A stretch of 64,000 bases of DNA from a bacterium D16-51 (GTDB lineage Bacteria; Bacillota; Clostridia; Lachnospirales; Lachnospiraceae). The position numbers and the translations under genes are program-made. The DNA lies in contig RAYE01000019.1 of NCBI GenBank assembly GCA_003612285.1, forward strand, positions 1 through 64,000, read 5' to 3'. Shown in pieces: positions 25,780-37,109 of this stretch (position 1 is its first letter; the number at the start of each line of letters is the position of its first letter). The notes beneath the pieces are model-generated. The model ran no database searches and was not told the DNA's origin. It saw nothing but the letters and a program-made list of their open reading frames with translations.

Positions 25780-27072
25780 ATCAATGACGGCGTGGACTCC
25801 ATAGACAACGCACAAATGGATATTACACCGTTCCGCAACATCATCAATGAAATGTACGCAAAGGACACGTCAAGGAAAATCAAGAGCGCACTCCACGCAA
25901 GGAAAATGCAGGGCAAGTATATGGCTGCTACCGCCCCTTTCGGATATAAGAAAGACGAGAGCGACCATAACCACCTTGTCATTGATGAAGTGACCGCCCC
26001 CGTTGTGGAACTGATTTTCTCAATCGCCGAGGAGGGCGTGGGGCTTCACACTATCTGTAATCGCTTGCGCAAGGCAAAGGTCATAAAGCCGAGTTTCTAC
26101 AAAAAGGAAATGTTTGAGCGGTACACTGATGAGGAAAAGATGTATGACTGGGATACTGCCTATGTCAGTAAGATATTGCATGACCCCGTTTATGCAGGAA
26201 ACCTTACCGTAGCGGAAAGACCGACCAAGACCATGCGTTCCAAGAAAAGACAGTATATCCCGTATGCGGAGCGTGAAGTTATCTATGGAACACATGAACC
26301 GATTATCGAGCAGAGCCGTTGGAACACCGTACAGAAGATTTTGGAGAGCAGACCGCCCGTTATCGGGGAAAGTTCAAGCGGATATGACAACATCTTCCGA
26401 GGGGTTATCAAGTGCGCCGATTGTGGGAGTGCCATGCTTGTCAAAGTCGAGCAGAAAAGAAAGCGGAACAATGTATTAGACAAGACTTTCTACTGCTGTA
26501 CCAAATACCGCAAGTTTGGGAAAGAGGGTTGTTCAGCACACACCATTGAGGCGAGGACGGTTCACGAAGTTGTGCTTGCGGACATTCAGAAACACGCAGG
26601 ACAGGCACTGGCGGACAGGAAAGCAATGGTAACGGATATTGCGGAGCGTCTTAATCTCCAACTATCGGCAGATAAGGAACAGCAGAAAAAGGAACTAAGG
26701 CAATGTAAACAGCGTGTGTCGGAGATTGAAAACCTGTATGCCAAGCTGTACGAGGACTTGACAAGGGAACTGCTGACCGAAAAGCGTTTTCAGATGTTGT
26801 CGGCAAGGTATGACAGCGAGCAGGAGGAACTGACAGCCAAGATAAAAGAACTTGAAAAAAGTGCCATAGCGGACAAGGAGCAGTTATCTTCCATAGAGCA
26901 GTTTGCGGAGCAGATAAGCGGTTATGCAGGAATAACAGAACTCAATTTTAAGATAATCAACCAACTGATAGAAAAAATTCTTGTTTCTGAACCCGTAGAA
27001 GTTGACGGGCAGAAAATTCAACGACTTACTATCCATTACAAGTTCATAGGGGCACTGGAAACCCTTGAATAA
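25780..27072 (+). pseudogene. Large serine recombinase (TnpX-like), N-terminal catalytic domain deleted
   Basis: Homology starts abruptly at INDGVDSIDNAQ, the end of the resolvase domain. The remaining parts are a recombinase domain (DTSRKIKSALHARKMQGKYM), a zinc ribbon (CADCGSAML ... FYCCTKY), a coiled coil and a C-terminal DUF4368-like end. The expected first ~120 residues, including the nucleophilic serine, are absent, and an in-frame TAA lies just upstream. A GTG at 25792 might start a DNA-binding fragment, which could compete for the att sites. The element end is only 38 bases downstream. Confidence 0.8.
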
Positions 27073-27100
27073 TGGATATTTTCTAAGTCACCTATTCCAA

Positions 27101-27110
27101 CTATCCAACA
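27101..27110 (+). repeat. Right end inverted repeat (attR side)
   Basis: CTATCCAACA, the reverse complement of the left end, followed by the GA that resumes topB. Confidence 0.8.
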
Positions 27111-28925
27111 GATGCTGGACGGGAGGGAGAGCTTATCTTCCGCCTTGTGTATGAAATGGCAGGCTGTGACAAGCCAATCAAACGCCTGTGGATTTCCTCG
27201 ATGGAGGAAAGCGCCATTCGTGAGGGGTTTGAGAATTTACAGCCGGGGAGCGATTATGACAACCTGTACCATTCCGCACTGTGCAGGCAGGAAGCGGACT
27301 GGCTTGTGGGCATCAACGGTACAAGGCTGTTTAAGATTTTATATGGCGGAAAGGTTTTAAAGGTGGGGCGGGTGCAGACACCCACCCTTGCGATGTTAGT
27401 AGACCGGGAAGCAAAGATTATGAATTTCCAGAAGGAAAAATATTACATGACGCATATCCTGATGGACGGGATGGATGCCGCCACCGGGCGCATGGATGAT
27501 AAAAATAAAGCGGATGAGATTGCGGGAGCTTGCCGGGACGGGCAGGCTCTCACCACGTCTGTTGTAAAAGAGGAAAAGGCAGTCATGCCGCCGAAGCTCT
27601 ATGACCTTACCACCCTCCAGAGGGATGCGAACCGTTTATTTGGATTTACCGCAAAGCAGACCTTAGAGTACACACAGAGCCTTTATGAGAAAAAGTTAGC
27701 CACATATCCGAGGACGGACAGCCAGTTCTTATCCGATGACATGGGGAATACCGCAGAGGGTGTGATTGAAGCAGTATTCAGTTCCCTGATGTTTGAGGAA
27801 AACAAGGCTTCCAGACCGGACATAAAGCGGATTTTGAACAGTAAAAAAGTAACAGACCACCACGCCATTATCCCCACAATGGAGATAGCGAAAGCTGACC
27901 TTGTGGCACTGCCGGAAACGGAGCGCAAGATCCTGTCTTTGGTTGCGAACCGCCTGTTATGAGCCACCGGGGAAAAACATTTGTATGAAACGGTAAAGGC
28001 GGAGTTTTCCTGTAATGGACATACTTTTGCGGTTTCCGGGAAGTCCGTCACGCATAACGGGTGGAAGTCCTTTGAGGATTCCTTTAAGCGTTCCTTTAAA
28101 ATCTCCGGGAATCAGGAGGAAGAAAAAGAGGAAAAGAAGCTGCCGGAATTGTCGGAGGGACAGGCATTTGACCATGTGCAGACGAAAGTAAGCGAGCATT
28201 TCACTTCCCCGCCGAAGCACTTTACAGAAGATTTATTATTATCCGCAATGGAACGTGCCGGGGCGGAAGATATGGGCGATGACGTGGAGAGGAAAGGCTT
28301 GGGTACGCCTGCGACAAGGGCGGACATCATTGAGAAGTTAGTCAAGGACGGGGTTGTGAAGCGTGAGAAGAAGCAGATCATACCGACAGAGGACGGAATG
28401 AAGCTGATTACGGTGCTGCCGGATGTGGTGAAGTCCCCGAAACTTACCGCCGATTGGGAAAATGCCCTGACACTGGTAGCGAAAGGGGAGCTTCCTATGG
28501 AGGACTTCATGGCGGACATTGAAAACATGGTGTCGGAGCTGATACACACTTACCATGAGGTCAGTGACGAGCAGAAAAAGATGTTCGCACAGGAGCAGGC
28601 GGCTCTTGGGGTATGCCCGAACTGCGGCGGTCAGGTGGTAAAAGGAAAATTCGGCGCTTACTGCGTGAAAAAATGCGGTATGAACGTGAGCCGGGTAATG
28701 GGTGCTGCCCTTACCGATGCACAGGTGAAGGATATGCTTGCCGGGAAGAAAATCCTGTTAAAAGGGTTAAAGAGCAAGGCGGGCAAGCCCTATGATGCTT
28801 ATATCATTCCGAGTGGGACGGAAGAATACCATTACACCAAAGACGGGGCAGAAAAAAGCGGGGTACAGTTTAAGTTTGTCATGGAGTTTCCGAAAAAGAA
28901 ACCTTCTGGCGGGAAGAAAAAATAA
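27111..28925 (+). pseudogene. topB: topB, 3' part, with additional nonsense codon
   Basis: Resumes at DAGREGELIF and encodes the remaining topoisomerase IA core. The catalytic-tyrosine segment is TYPRTDSQFLSDDM, followed by HHAIIPTME and a C-terminal zinc-finger-like end (CPNCGGQVV, VKKCGMN). The frame is interrupted by TGA at 27960-27962 within NRLL-stop-ATGEKH, where relatives usually have Cys, so TGC to TGA is the simplest cause. Even precise excision of the mobilizable element would therefore not give full-length TopB. Confidence 0.85.
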
Positions 28926-28938
28926 GGGAGGAAGAAAG

Positions 28939-29274
28939 ATGTTTACAACCGGGGATAAGTTATTAAATGTGATGAAAGAGGAAGAAATCAGCATTATGGA
29001 GCTTTCCAGAATGTCGGGAGTGCCGAAAAGGACAATCATGGATATTCTGGCGGGTATCAGGGAGCCGGAACTTGGCGTGGTATGCAGGATTGCGGACGGG
29101 CTTGGCATCTGCGTCCATGAGCTTCGTGCCGATGAGGAACAGTATGCCATATCCGTACAGAAGGATACCCTTGCAAAGCTGATCGTGGTCAGTGAGATAA
29201 ACGGTGTGGAGCTGGAGGAACTGATACATACCATTCTGGAAAAAGGCATTGAGGAACATGGTTTCTATGAGTAA
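28939..29274 (+). CDS. Small helix-turn-helix regulator
   Basis: 111 residues. The N-terminal half is an XRE/Cro-type HTH (ISIMELSRMSGVPKRTIMDIL, then VCRIADGLGICVHEL). The C-terminal half is helical and acidic. ATG at 28939 is preceded by GGGAGG; the longer frame from 28792 lies inside topB. It is the usual gene between topB and the giant helicase in Tn1549-like ICEs and may regulate the transfer operon. Confidence 0.75.
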   Translation: MFTTGDKLLNVMKEEEISIMELSRMSGVPKRTIMDILAGIREPELGVVCRIADGLGICVHELRADEEQYAISVQKDTLAKLIVVSEINGVELEELIHTILEKGIEEHGFYE

Positions 29275-29349
29275 TGCTGGAGAGTAACAGGAAACAGGCT
29301 GCAAGATACGGTTTTTGTATTTTGCAGCCATTTTTAATGGAGGATTGCC

Positions 29350-30255
29350 ATGAGAAAATATGACGTAATTTCCGCACTCTCCGAAGAAACATCAAAGAGG
29401 GTGACGAGAAATGAAGAAAGCTGGAAAAAATATCTGAACACAGCATCAAGGCTCTACAAATACCCGTTCAAAGACCAGCTCCTTATCTATGCCCAAAGAC
29501 CGGACGCCACAGCCTGCGCTTCCATAGAGATATGGAATGAAAAAATGCACTGTTGGGTAAACAAGGGCGCAAAGGGGATTGCACTTCTGGATGAAGAAGG
29601 GAGTCCCTACACCGGACTGCGGTACGTCTTTGACATATCGGACGTGCATAAGGCAAGGCGCATCGGGCGTTTTCCCCAGCTTTGGGAGATGCGGGAGGAA
29701 CATCAGGAAGCGGTTCTGAACCGTCTGGAAGGGATTTATGGAGATACTAACAAGGAAGCGGGATTTGTGGACAGGATCAGGGAGATTGCTTCCCGGATTG
29801 CACAGGACTGTTATGGGGAGCTTGCTTCGGATATGGAATATCTGAAAGAGGGAAGTTTTCTGGAGGAACTGGACGAACTGAATATTGCTGTTCGTGTCCG
29901 GGAAACGCTGGCGGACAGCATCGCCTACACTGTCTTGAAGCGGTGCGGCATGGAAGATGCGGAGCTGGCAGAGGAAATCCAGTTCCCCTATATCCATGAG
30001 TTTAATACAATAGAAACCCTGTCACATATCGGTGACAGCATATCCGATTTATCCAAGCCTGTGCTGATGGAGATTGGCAAAGCAATCGGGGCATATGACA
30101 GGGAAATCGCCGGAAAGGAAGTAGCGAAAAATTTTGCCCAAAAAGGACTTGCAAATACCTCTGACACACGCTATAATGCTTTAAAGCGTGAAAGCGAAAC
30201 AAAGGACGTACAACCCTACCACACAGACCAGAAATGCCGGGGAAAGGGGAAATAA
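29350..30255 (+). pseudogene. Giant ArdC/methylase/SNF2 protein of ICE1, N-terminal fragment
   Basis: 301 residues. The ArdC-like N-terminal domain (SWKKYLNTASRLYKYPFKDQ; YAQRPDATACASIEIWN; WVNKGAKGIALLDEEG) normally begins a protein of more than 2,000 residues. After [11 protein letters not shown] the sequence becomes unlike the family and stops at 30253, while the expected continuation appears one frame over. A single-base indel between about 30190 and 30250 would explain this. Its TAA overlaps the tnpV ATG (TAATG). A deliberate +1 frameshift cannot be excluded. Confidence 0.7.
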
Positions 30256-33200
30256 TGATGAATCTGACCTACGAGAAGAACGGGGATTACATGATACCGA
30301 TGTTGAAGATGGACGAGCAGCCGGAGGGGACGCTCACGAAATACGGGCTGATGAGGAAGAATTACTTACAGGAACACAAGAAAGGGATTTACACCGGGCT
30401 TCTGCTGAAAGGGAAGCTGAAAGAGCATCTTCTGACCATTCAGGAGCAGGCGGAGCAGAGGATGGAACTGCTGACCGGGCAGATGATGAAGCAGGAGGGA
30501 GTGACGGAAAAACTCAAGGCAGAGAACCAGATGCTCTGGGTTCAGAAGATGAACAGCATCAGGCACTCGGCGGAGGAAATCGTGCTGAGGGAACTGGTAT
30601 ACAGCCTGTAAATGAGGAAGAAATAACTGAAAATAAGGAACTGACAGAGCCGGGTAATGGAGAAAGCGCATTATTCGGTTTTTCTTTGTCCGGGATAGAG
30701 AAGGGCATCTTGCAGTTTGATGAATTTATGGCGCATAAATGCCCGGAGATTGCCGGGGTAATGCTTTTTGAGCCGGATAAGGATAAACAGACGGAATATA
30801 TCAAAAACAGTTACAGGCACAAGGAATTTACCGAGTTTTATGTAGGGGAGGAAAGAGCCGGGTACAGGGCGGACGAGAACGGTCTGACGGTCTGGAAGGG
30901 GAGCTATTTAAACCGGACAGCGGAAGCAACTGTATCATGGAAAGCTGTGAGGGACAGCATCGCCTTTTACATGGAAAAGGGCGAATATCTGAAAGAAGGG
31001 CAGATTCCGCAGTGGGAAGAACCGAAGGAAACGGAAGTTTACCAGCAGCTTAGTTTATTCCCAACGATAGAGGAACAGATCGGCACAATAGAAGCGGCGC
31101 AGGCAGGAGAGGAATATATCATGCCCGCCGCTTTTTCTCTGCCAAAGGAGCAGCTTGAAGCCATTTTACGCACAGGGGGCGGACGGGATAACAGCAGGAG
31201 CCGCATTTATGCCAAGTACCAGCAGGGCAAAACGCCGGAGGAAATGGCGGAGTTTCTGAAAAATGAGTACCGTACTACGGGGAAAGGCTTTGATTTCGGC
31301 AGCAATCCCATTTCCGTCTGGTTCAATGAATCCGGCATGAGCATCGGCTACGGGATGTCCGCAAAGGAAAACCCGGTTGCGGTGATGGGCTGGCAGGAAA
31401 TAGAGGGCGTTGTCCGTTCTATGGTGGAGAATGGCTCTTACATGGGCGCAAATGAAGTGTTCCTTGTGGATGCGGTGGAACGCCAGAGGGTGTCAAATGA
31501 CCTGTTCAATTTCTTTCGGGACGGTATCGGGGAAATCCCGGAGAGCATACCGATTAAGACTTACAACCACCCGGAGAGCATGACAAACCTCTGCGAGCTT
31601 TTATCCACGCAGGAGGGGCGTGATGTCGTTGCTGGGGAGCTTTCCCACGCAAAAGAGCAGATTGACGCCGGGGAAAAGCAGATAAGGTGGCGGTATGTAA
31701 AAAAGCCAGAGCATCTGCTTTCAGAGATTGCGGATTTAAGCACAGAGAAAACGGAATACCCGGTACAGGACAGCGTGGAGGTGCTGCATGAGGATTTTAT
31801 CACGCAGGATGAGATAGATGAACGTCTGACGGGCGGCAGTAACTTTCAACATGGGCAGTTCCGCATTTATGAGTATTTTATGGAAGGGCATGATAAGAAA
31901 GAAAACATTGCCTTCCTTAAAAATGAATACGGGACGGGCGGCGGTTCTCCCGCCCTAGTCGGTTCAGACCGGAGCGATGAATGGCACGATTCCAAAGGAA
32001 TTAAATTGGGGAAAGGCAGGATAGGCGATCCATACGCAAAGGTGCTTTTGAAATGGAACGTGGTGGAGAAGCGCATCAGGGAGCTTGTCAATGCGGATAA
32101 ATACCTTACGCCGAAGGGGAAGGAAGCCTTCGCACAATACAAAAAAGAGCAGGCGGAGGAAGCCATGCGCCGGGAGCAGGAAAAGCTGGAGCATGGTATC
32201 CGGGTGGAGTGCAAAGATGCCATAGAAAAAGCGATTGCGGAGAAATTTGACGGTTATATACTTCCGAGGGATACCGCAGAAGGCGTTATCCGGCAGTACG
32301 GGAAGGAACGTGTAGAGATTGTCCTTGCCAATACAATCACGCACTTATCCCATGACGGGCGGTTTTCCCCCAACAATAAGGAATGGGCGAAAAGCCTTGT
32401 GCCTTCCGCTGACTGGCAGACAAGGGATTACATCGTCACGTCCCACCCGGCTGTTTTGGACGGTTTCACCAATCAGGCAAGGCGGTTTATAGAGCGTGAC
32501 AGAGAACCGGAAAAAATGGCTGTACCGGAGCAGGAAGCGGAAATCTCCGGGGAAAATATTCAAAGTCCCGAACCGGAAAGTAAAGCCAGTGAAAGTGAAA
32601 AAGCACTGATTGAAAGGCTTGCGGAAATGTCCGCAGTCGTAAAAATCTGCGGTGCGTTGTCCATGAAGGATGTGGTCGGCTGGAACGAGGATACCGGGGC
32701 GGTTGCCATAGAGGACGCTGACAGGAGGTTAGAGGGCAGGGCAGTTTATGATACCCTGTTTCTGGAAGCCGCCGATTATGTACTGATGCAGTCATTAAGC
32801 GGCAATGCGGAAAAAGCGGTGGAGATGGATGCTCTGCTGAAGGAAGCACAGAGGTATGCGGCACGTTATGAGAATGAGCCAGAACAGCAGAGGGAAGGAC
32901 ACGCTGCGGAAGTATCTGAAGCAAAGCCAACAGAAGAACGCCGGGAGGAAAATCACCCGGATACAGAGCCGGAAAAACGGACAGAAGAACTGGAACAGGA
33001 AGAAACAGTACGCTTTACGGTTACGGGAACTTCGGATGCCTTTACAGAGCCTTATGCGGTATGGGACAGCAAAACGCAGGATTATTATGTAACAGGCGAT
33101 GGCACAGTGCCGACATTTGCCACACCGGGGCAAGCGGATATTTTCTGCCATAAGCTCAATGAAAGTTTACAGACAGAGAATTTACAGGAAACAGGGCAGA

Positions 33201-36200
33201 AAGAAACAAAAGATTCTGCTGAAAAAGATGATTTCTCCGACATTGACACACAGGCTGTCCGGGAAGGTCTGGAAAAAGCCGGGATTGTGGACGGGCAGTT
33301 AGTAGATGAAACTGCCTTAGAAAATGATCCGTTTATCCGGCAGGTCATGGGCGATGTGGAAACGCTGACCGGGGGCAGTCCGCCAGAGCCGGGAAAAGTA
33401 CCGCAAAAAGAGCCGGAGATTGATAAAACAGGCGCAGCCAATTACCATATCTCTTTCAATGAAGCGGAGAATACCGGGAAAGGGTTTGCGCCGAAAGAGA
33501 AGTTCCGGCAGAACGTGGAAGCCATACGAACCCTTGAAAGGATTGAAGGTGAACGCCGCACTGCCACACCGGAGGAACAGGAAGTCTTAGCAAAATATGT
33601 AGGTTGGGGCGGTCTTGCCGATGCCTTTGATTCTTCCAAAGCGAACTGGGCGAATGAGTATCAGGAACTAAAGAGCCTGCTATCCCCGGAAGAATACGCT
33701 TCCGCAAGGGAAAGCACGTTAAATGCCCACTACACAAGCCCGGTCATCATTCAGGCAATCTATGACGCAGTGGGGAAAATGGGATTTACCAGAGGGAATG
33801 TGTTAGATCCCGCCGCTGGCATTGGGAATTTCTATGGCTGTCTGCCGGAGGAAATGTCGGGGAGCAGGCTCTATGGGGCGGAGCTTGACGGGATTACCGG
33901 GCGCATCGCAAAGCAGCTCTATCCCCATGCGGACATTAAAATCACAGGATTTGAAAACACCAATTATCCCAATGACTTTTTTGACGTGGCGGTGGGAAAT
34001 GTGCCTTTTGGACAGTATAAAGTGTCTGACAGGCAGTATGACAAGCACAATTTTTTGATACATGATTATTTTTTCGCAAAAACTTTGGATAAAGTACGTC
34101 CGGGCGGCATTGTTGCCTTTGTCACTTCAAAGGGGACTATGGATAAGAAAAACCCGGAGGTGCGGAAATACCTTGCACAGCGGGCGGAGCTATTGGGGGC
34201 AGTCCGGCTCCCGAACACAGCGTTTAAGGAAAATGCGGGTACGGAGGTCACTTCGGACATTTTATTTTTAAAGAAGCGTGACCGGGTGCTAGACATTGAA
34301 CCGGACTGGGTGCATCTGACGGAAAAAGACGGTATCGTGATGAACCAGTATTTCGCAGACCACCCGGAAATGGTACTCGGCAGAATGGAGATGGTTTCCG
34401 GGGCGCATGGCATGGAAAGCGCCTGCCTGCCGGACACGTCCCTTCCCCTGTCGGCACAGCTTAAAAATGCGCTCTCTTATGTGGAGGGAAGCATCGAGCA
34501 GGCGGATTTCAATGAGATTGATGACGAGCTGGCAAGGGAGAACATACCCGCCGATCCGGAGGTGAAGAATTACAGCTACACCGTTGTGGACGATAAAGTG
34601 TATTACCGGGAAAACTCCATTATGAAGCCAGTGGACGTATCGGAGAAGGCGGAGCAGCGCATGAAGGGCATGGTGGCGATCCGGGACTGTACGCAGGAAC
34701 TGATAAACTTTCAGTTGGACGAATACCCGGAGGATATGATTTTAAACAAGCAGGCGGAATTAAACCAGTTATACGATGATTTCTCCAAGAAATTCGGTCT
34801 GCTGAACTCCCAGACCAACCGGAGGGCGTTCAATCAGGATTCCAGCTACTGCCTGTTATGCTCCCTTGAAAATCTGGACGATGAGGGGAATTTCATCGGC
34901 AAGGCGGATATGTTCTCGAAACGTACCATTAAAAAGCAGGAAGTTGTGACGAGCGTGGACACAGCCAGTGAAGCACTGGCGGTATCACTTAGCGAGAAGG
35001 CGGGCGTGGACTTAGCCTATATGTCGGAACTTGCGGACAGGAGCGTGGAGGAAATCACAAAGGAGCTTGCCGGGGTAATCTTCCAGAACCCGGTCACAGA
35101 GGAATGGGAAACCGCAGACGAGTATTTAAGCGGGAACGTGCGGGAGAAGCTGTCAGTGGCGAGAACCTTTGCGGAAAACCACCCGGAATACGCCATTAAC
35201 GTGTCCTCACTGGAAAGCGTACAGCCGAAGGAGCTGGACGCATCGGAGATCGAGGTGCGTGTGGGCGCAACATGGATTTCTCCCAAATATATTGAGGACT
35301 TCATGCGTGAAACCTTTGAAACGCCGGAGTACCTTTTTGACCGTAACACAATGGGCGTACTTTATTCCAATGTCACCGGGCAGTGGAACGTGAAGGGGAA
35401 AAACGCAGACCGGGGAAATGCCCTTGTCAACATGACTTACGGAACAGGGCGGGCAAACGCCTATAAGATTCTGGAGGATTCCTTAAATTTGCGTGATACC
35501 CGTATTTTTGACATTGTGACGGAGGACGGGAAGGAAAAAAGAGTCCTCAACAAAAAAGAAACCACGCTGGCAAGCCAGAAGCAGGAAGCAATCCGGGAAG
35601 CCTTTAAGGACTGGGTATTTCGTAATCCGGAGCGCAGGCAGGATTTATGTGCAAAATATAATGAGCTTTTCAATTCCACCAGACCGAGGGAATATGACGG
35701 TTCGCACTTAAAATTCCCCGGCATGACGCCGGACATTGTACTCAGACCACACCAGCTTAACGCTGTGGCGCATCAGTTATACGGGGACAACACGCTCCTT
35801 GCCCATTGCGTGGGTGCAGGAAAAACTTTTGAAATGATTGCGGCGGCAATGGAAAATAAAAGATTAGGATTGTGCCAAAAGAGCTTATTTGTTGTGCCGA
35901 ACCACCTGACGGAGCAGTGGGCGAGTGACTTTTTGCGCCTGTATCCGGGTGCGAATATCTTAGCGGCAACCAAGAAGGATTTTGAACCCGCCAACCGGAA
36001 AAAGTTCTGTTCCAGAATCGCAACGGGAGATTACGATGCTGTGATTATCGGGCATAGTCAATTCGAGAAAATCCCGCTTTCCACCGAAAGGCAGATGGCG
36101 ATGATTGAAAGGCAGATAGCAGAAATTGAAATGGCTATCGAATCCTTAAAAGCGGAGAATGGTGAGCGTTACTCCATTAAGCAGATGGAAAAGACGAAAA

Positions 36201-36300
36201 AATCGTTATCTGCAAGGTTGAGCCGCCTGAACGATTCCAGCCGGAAGGACAATGTTGTGACCTTTGAGCAGTTGGGCGTGGATCGGCTGTTTGTAGACGA
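30188..36300 (+). pseudogene. Giant N6-methylase / SNF2 helicase of ICE1, truncated in the DEAH box
   Basis: About 2,037 residues remain. It starts with a charged linker that overlaps tnpV. Several YodL/LPD-like repeats follow (IRTGGG and [17 protein letters not shown]-type segments). The adenine methylase domain is at about residues 1130-1370 ([21 protein letters not shown]). The SNF2 ATPase then begins with Walker [11 protein letters not shown] and ends at LFVD, within the DEAH motif. The last native bases are GA at 36299-36300, where ICE2 begins; the out-of-family tail reads to 36367. The rest of the helicase is presumably beyond ICE2's far end. The protein is proposed to protect or process transferred DNA. 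Confidence 0.75.
30255..30611 (+). CDS. tnpV: TnpV-like protein, overlapping the giant helicase gene in another frame
   Basis: 118 residues ([20 protein letters not shown], then [15 protein letters not shown], and a C-terminal [19 protein letters not shown]), matching the TnpV family of Tn4451-like and related elements. AAAGGGG precedes tandem ATGs at 30255 and 30258. The same bases in the next frame encode the helicase's acidic linker ([17 protein letters not shown]). TnpV function is unknown. Both frames look protein-like, so this may be a dual-coding region. Confidence 0.65.
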   Translation: MMNLTYEKNGDYMIPMLKMDEQPEGTLTKYGLMRKNYLQEHKKGIYTGLLLKGKLKEHLLTIQEQAEQRMELLTGQMMKQEGVTEKLKAENQMLWVQKMNSIRHSAEEIVLRELVYSL

Positions 36301-36613
36301 TGGGCGTGATATAATAGGGACAAATCAGAGGAAACCCAGTAAAATCAAGGGGTCGCAGATGATTTAGTCCTATTATTTTTTGCAACGAAATGGAGCAGAC
36401 GGTATAGGGCAGGCCTGTTATATATCAAAATACCTCACATTGCATACGAAGTCAAAAGAATTGTTTTGATGCTGGTTTCGTATTGCCGAAAAGGAGTGGT
36501 AAACTGAATATTGTAATTTTTTAGGTAGGGCTAAATTGACTGATTGGAACATGGTGTTTCGCTGTCGGTTTAGCCCTTTTGCATTTTAGCCATAAATAAA
36601 GGAGAGGAAAGGT
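36301..36613 (+). promoter_or_regulatory. Left end of ICE2 with three inverted repeats, no gene
   Basis: The first repeat has arms ATAATAGG and CCTATTAT (about 36311-36327 and 36359-36376), followed by a T-run. The second has arms near GCATACGAA (36440) and TTCGTATTGC (about 36476). The third has perfect arms GGGCTAAA (36528-36535) and TTTAGCCC (36569-36576), followed by TTTT, an attenuator-like structure ahead of the first gene. These could be integrase arm sites and leader control. Confidence 0.5.
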
Positions 36614-36949
36614 ATGGTTTATTATAAGTGTCTGGAGCATTTTGACAAGTTTGGCGATGCAGAAGTGATTTATTGGGTGGATGTTTCGGGTGTGCCGGAA
36701 AGGCTTGTGGATGAGGCAAAGAGGATAGACGGGGCAGATTATTCCGATGGCTGCTTTGGCGTGTGCATACAGCATGACAGGGAGACAGGAGAATTTGCTG
36801 CCATAGAGGACAGTCCGGGGCAGAACATCTATTACGTTGACAACCTGGGGGAAAAACATTGGTTTGATTATAGCCTTTCGGAGCAGGAGCTGGAACAGAT
36901 AGCCAGTAAAATCCGTATTTCCATGAAAGAGGATGGAAGGGAAAATTAG
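36614..36949 (+). CDS. Hypothetical protein, first gene of ICE2
   Basis: 111 residues, acidic and soluble, with no family recognised (YYKCLEHFDKFGDAEVIYWV; IYYVDNLGEKHWFDYSLSEQE). GGAGAGG ribosome-binding site. It starts a tight cluster with the next small gene and parM, so it may belong to the maintenance module. Confidence 0.55.
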   Translation: MVYYKCLEHFDKFGDAEVIYWVDVSGVPERLVDEAKRIDGADYSDGCFGVCIQHDRETGEFAAIEDSPGQNIYYVDNLGEKHWFDYSLSEQELEQIASKIRISMKEDGREN

Positions 36950-37076
36950 CAGGCATAATCAGGCTTTAAGCAAAATCTATGACCTGGACGATACCATCGA
37001 CATCAGGAAATATGTAAGGATGATGGAGGAAAAAGAAAGAGACAACCGGGAAACGGAAAAAGAAAAATGCAGATAA
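36933..37076 (+). CDS. Small charged protein (47 residues)
   Basis: Overlaps the end of the preceding gene by 17 bases and ends 34 bases before the parM start. It is very charged (YDLDDTIDIRKYVRMMEEKE). No family recognised. Supported only by an open frame and its place in a tight operon. Confidence 0.4.
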   Translation: MEGKISRHNQALSKIYDLDDTIDIRKYVRMMEEKERDNRETEKEKCR

Positions 37077-37109
37077 GGAGCTGGTTACATGAAAAGGAGG
37101 ACAGGAAAA

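Larger units (their letters stand above)
20054..27112 (+). mobile_element. Serine-recombinase mobilizable element inserted in topB (Tn4451-like)
   Basis: The element is bounded by GA dinucleotides (20052-20053 and 27111-27112), with perfect 10-bp inverted ends TGTTGGATAG and CTATCCAACA. GA is the crossover dinucleotide used by TnpX/TndX-type large serine recombinases. Contents: two small conserved genes, a PadR regulator and CPBP protease, a winged-helix protein, a mobilization gene, oriT, a MobQ relaxase, TnpW and a recombinase. Excision would restore topB exactly at the junction. The recombinase has lost its catalytic N-terminus, so the element is probably stuck unless helped in trans. Confidence 0.85.

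Noticed and set aside
25792-27072. Intact stand-alone recombinase from GTG 25792
   Set aside because: Lacks the catalytic resolvase domain; homology continues upstream of the GTG to a deletion edge.
27960-27962. TGA as a recoded Cys/selenocysteine codon in topB
   Set aside because: No SECIS-like stem seen and the gene is already split; a nonsense mutation is simpler.
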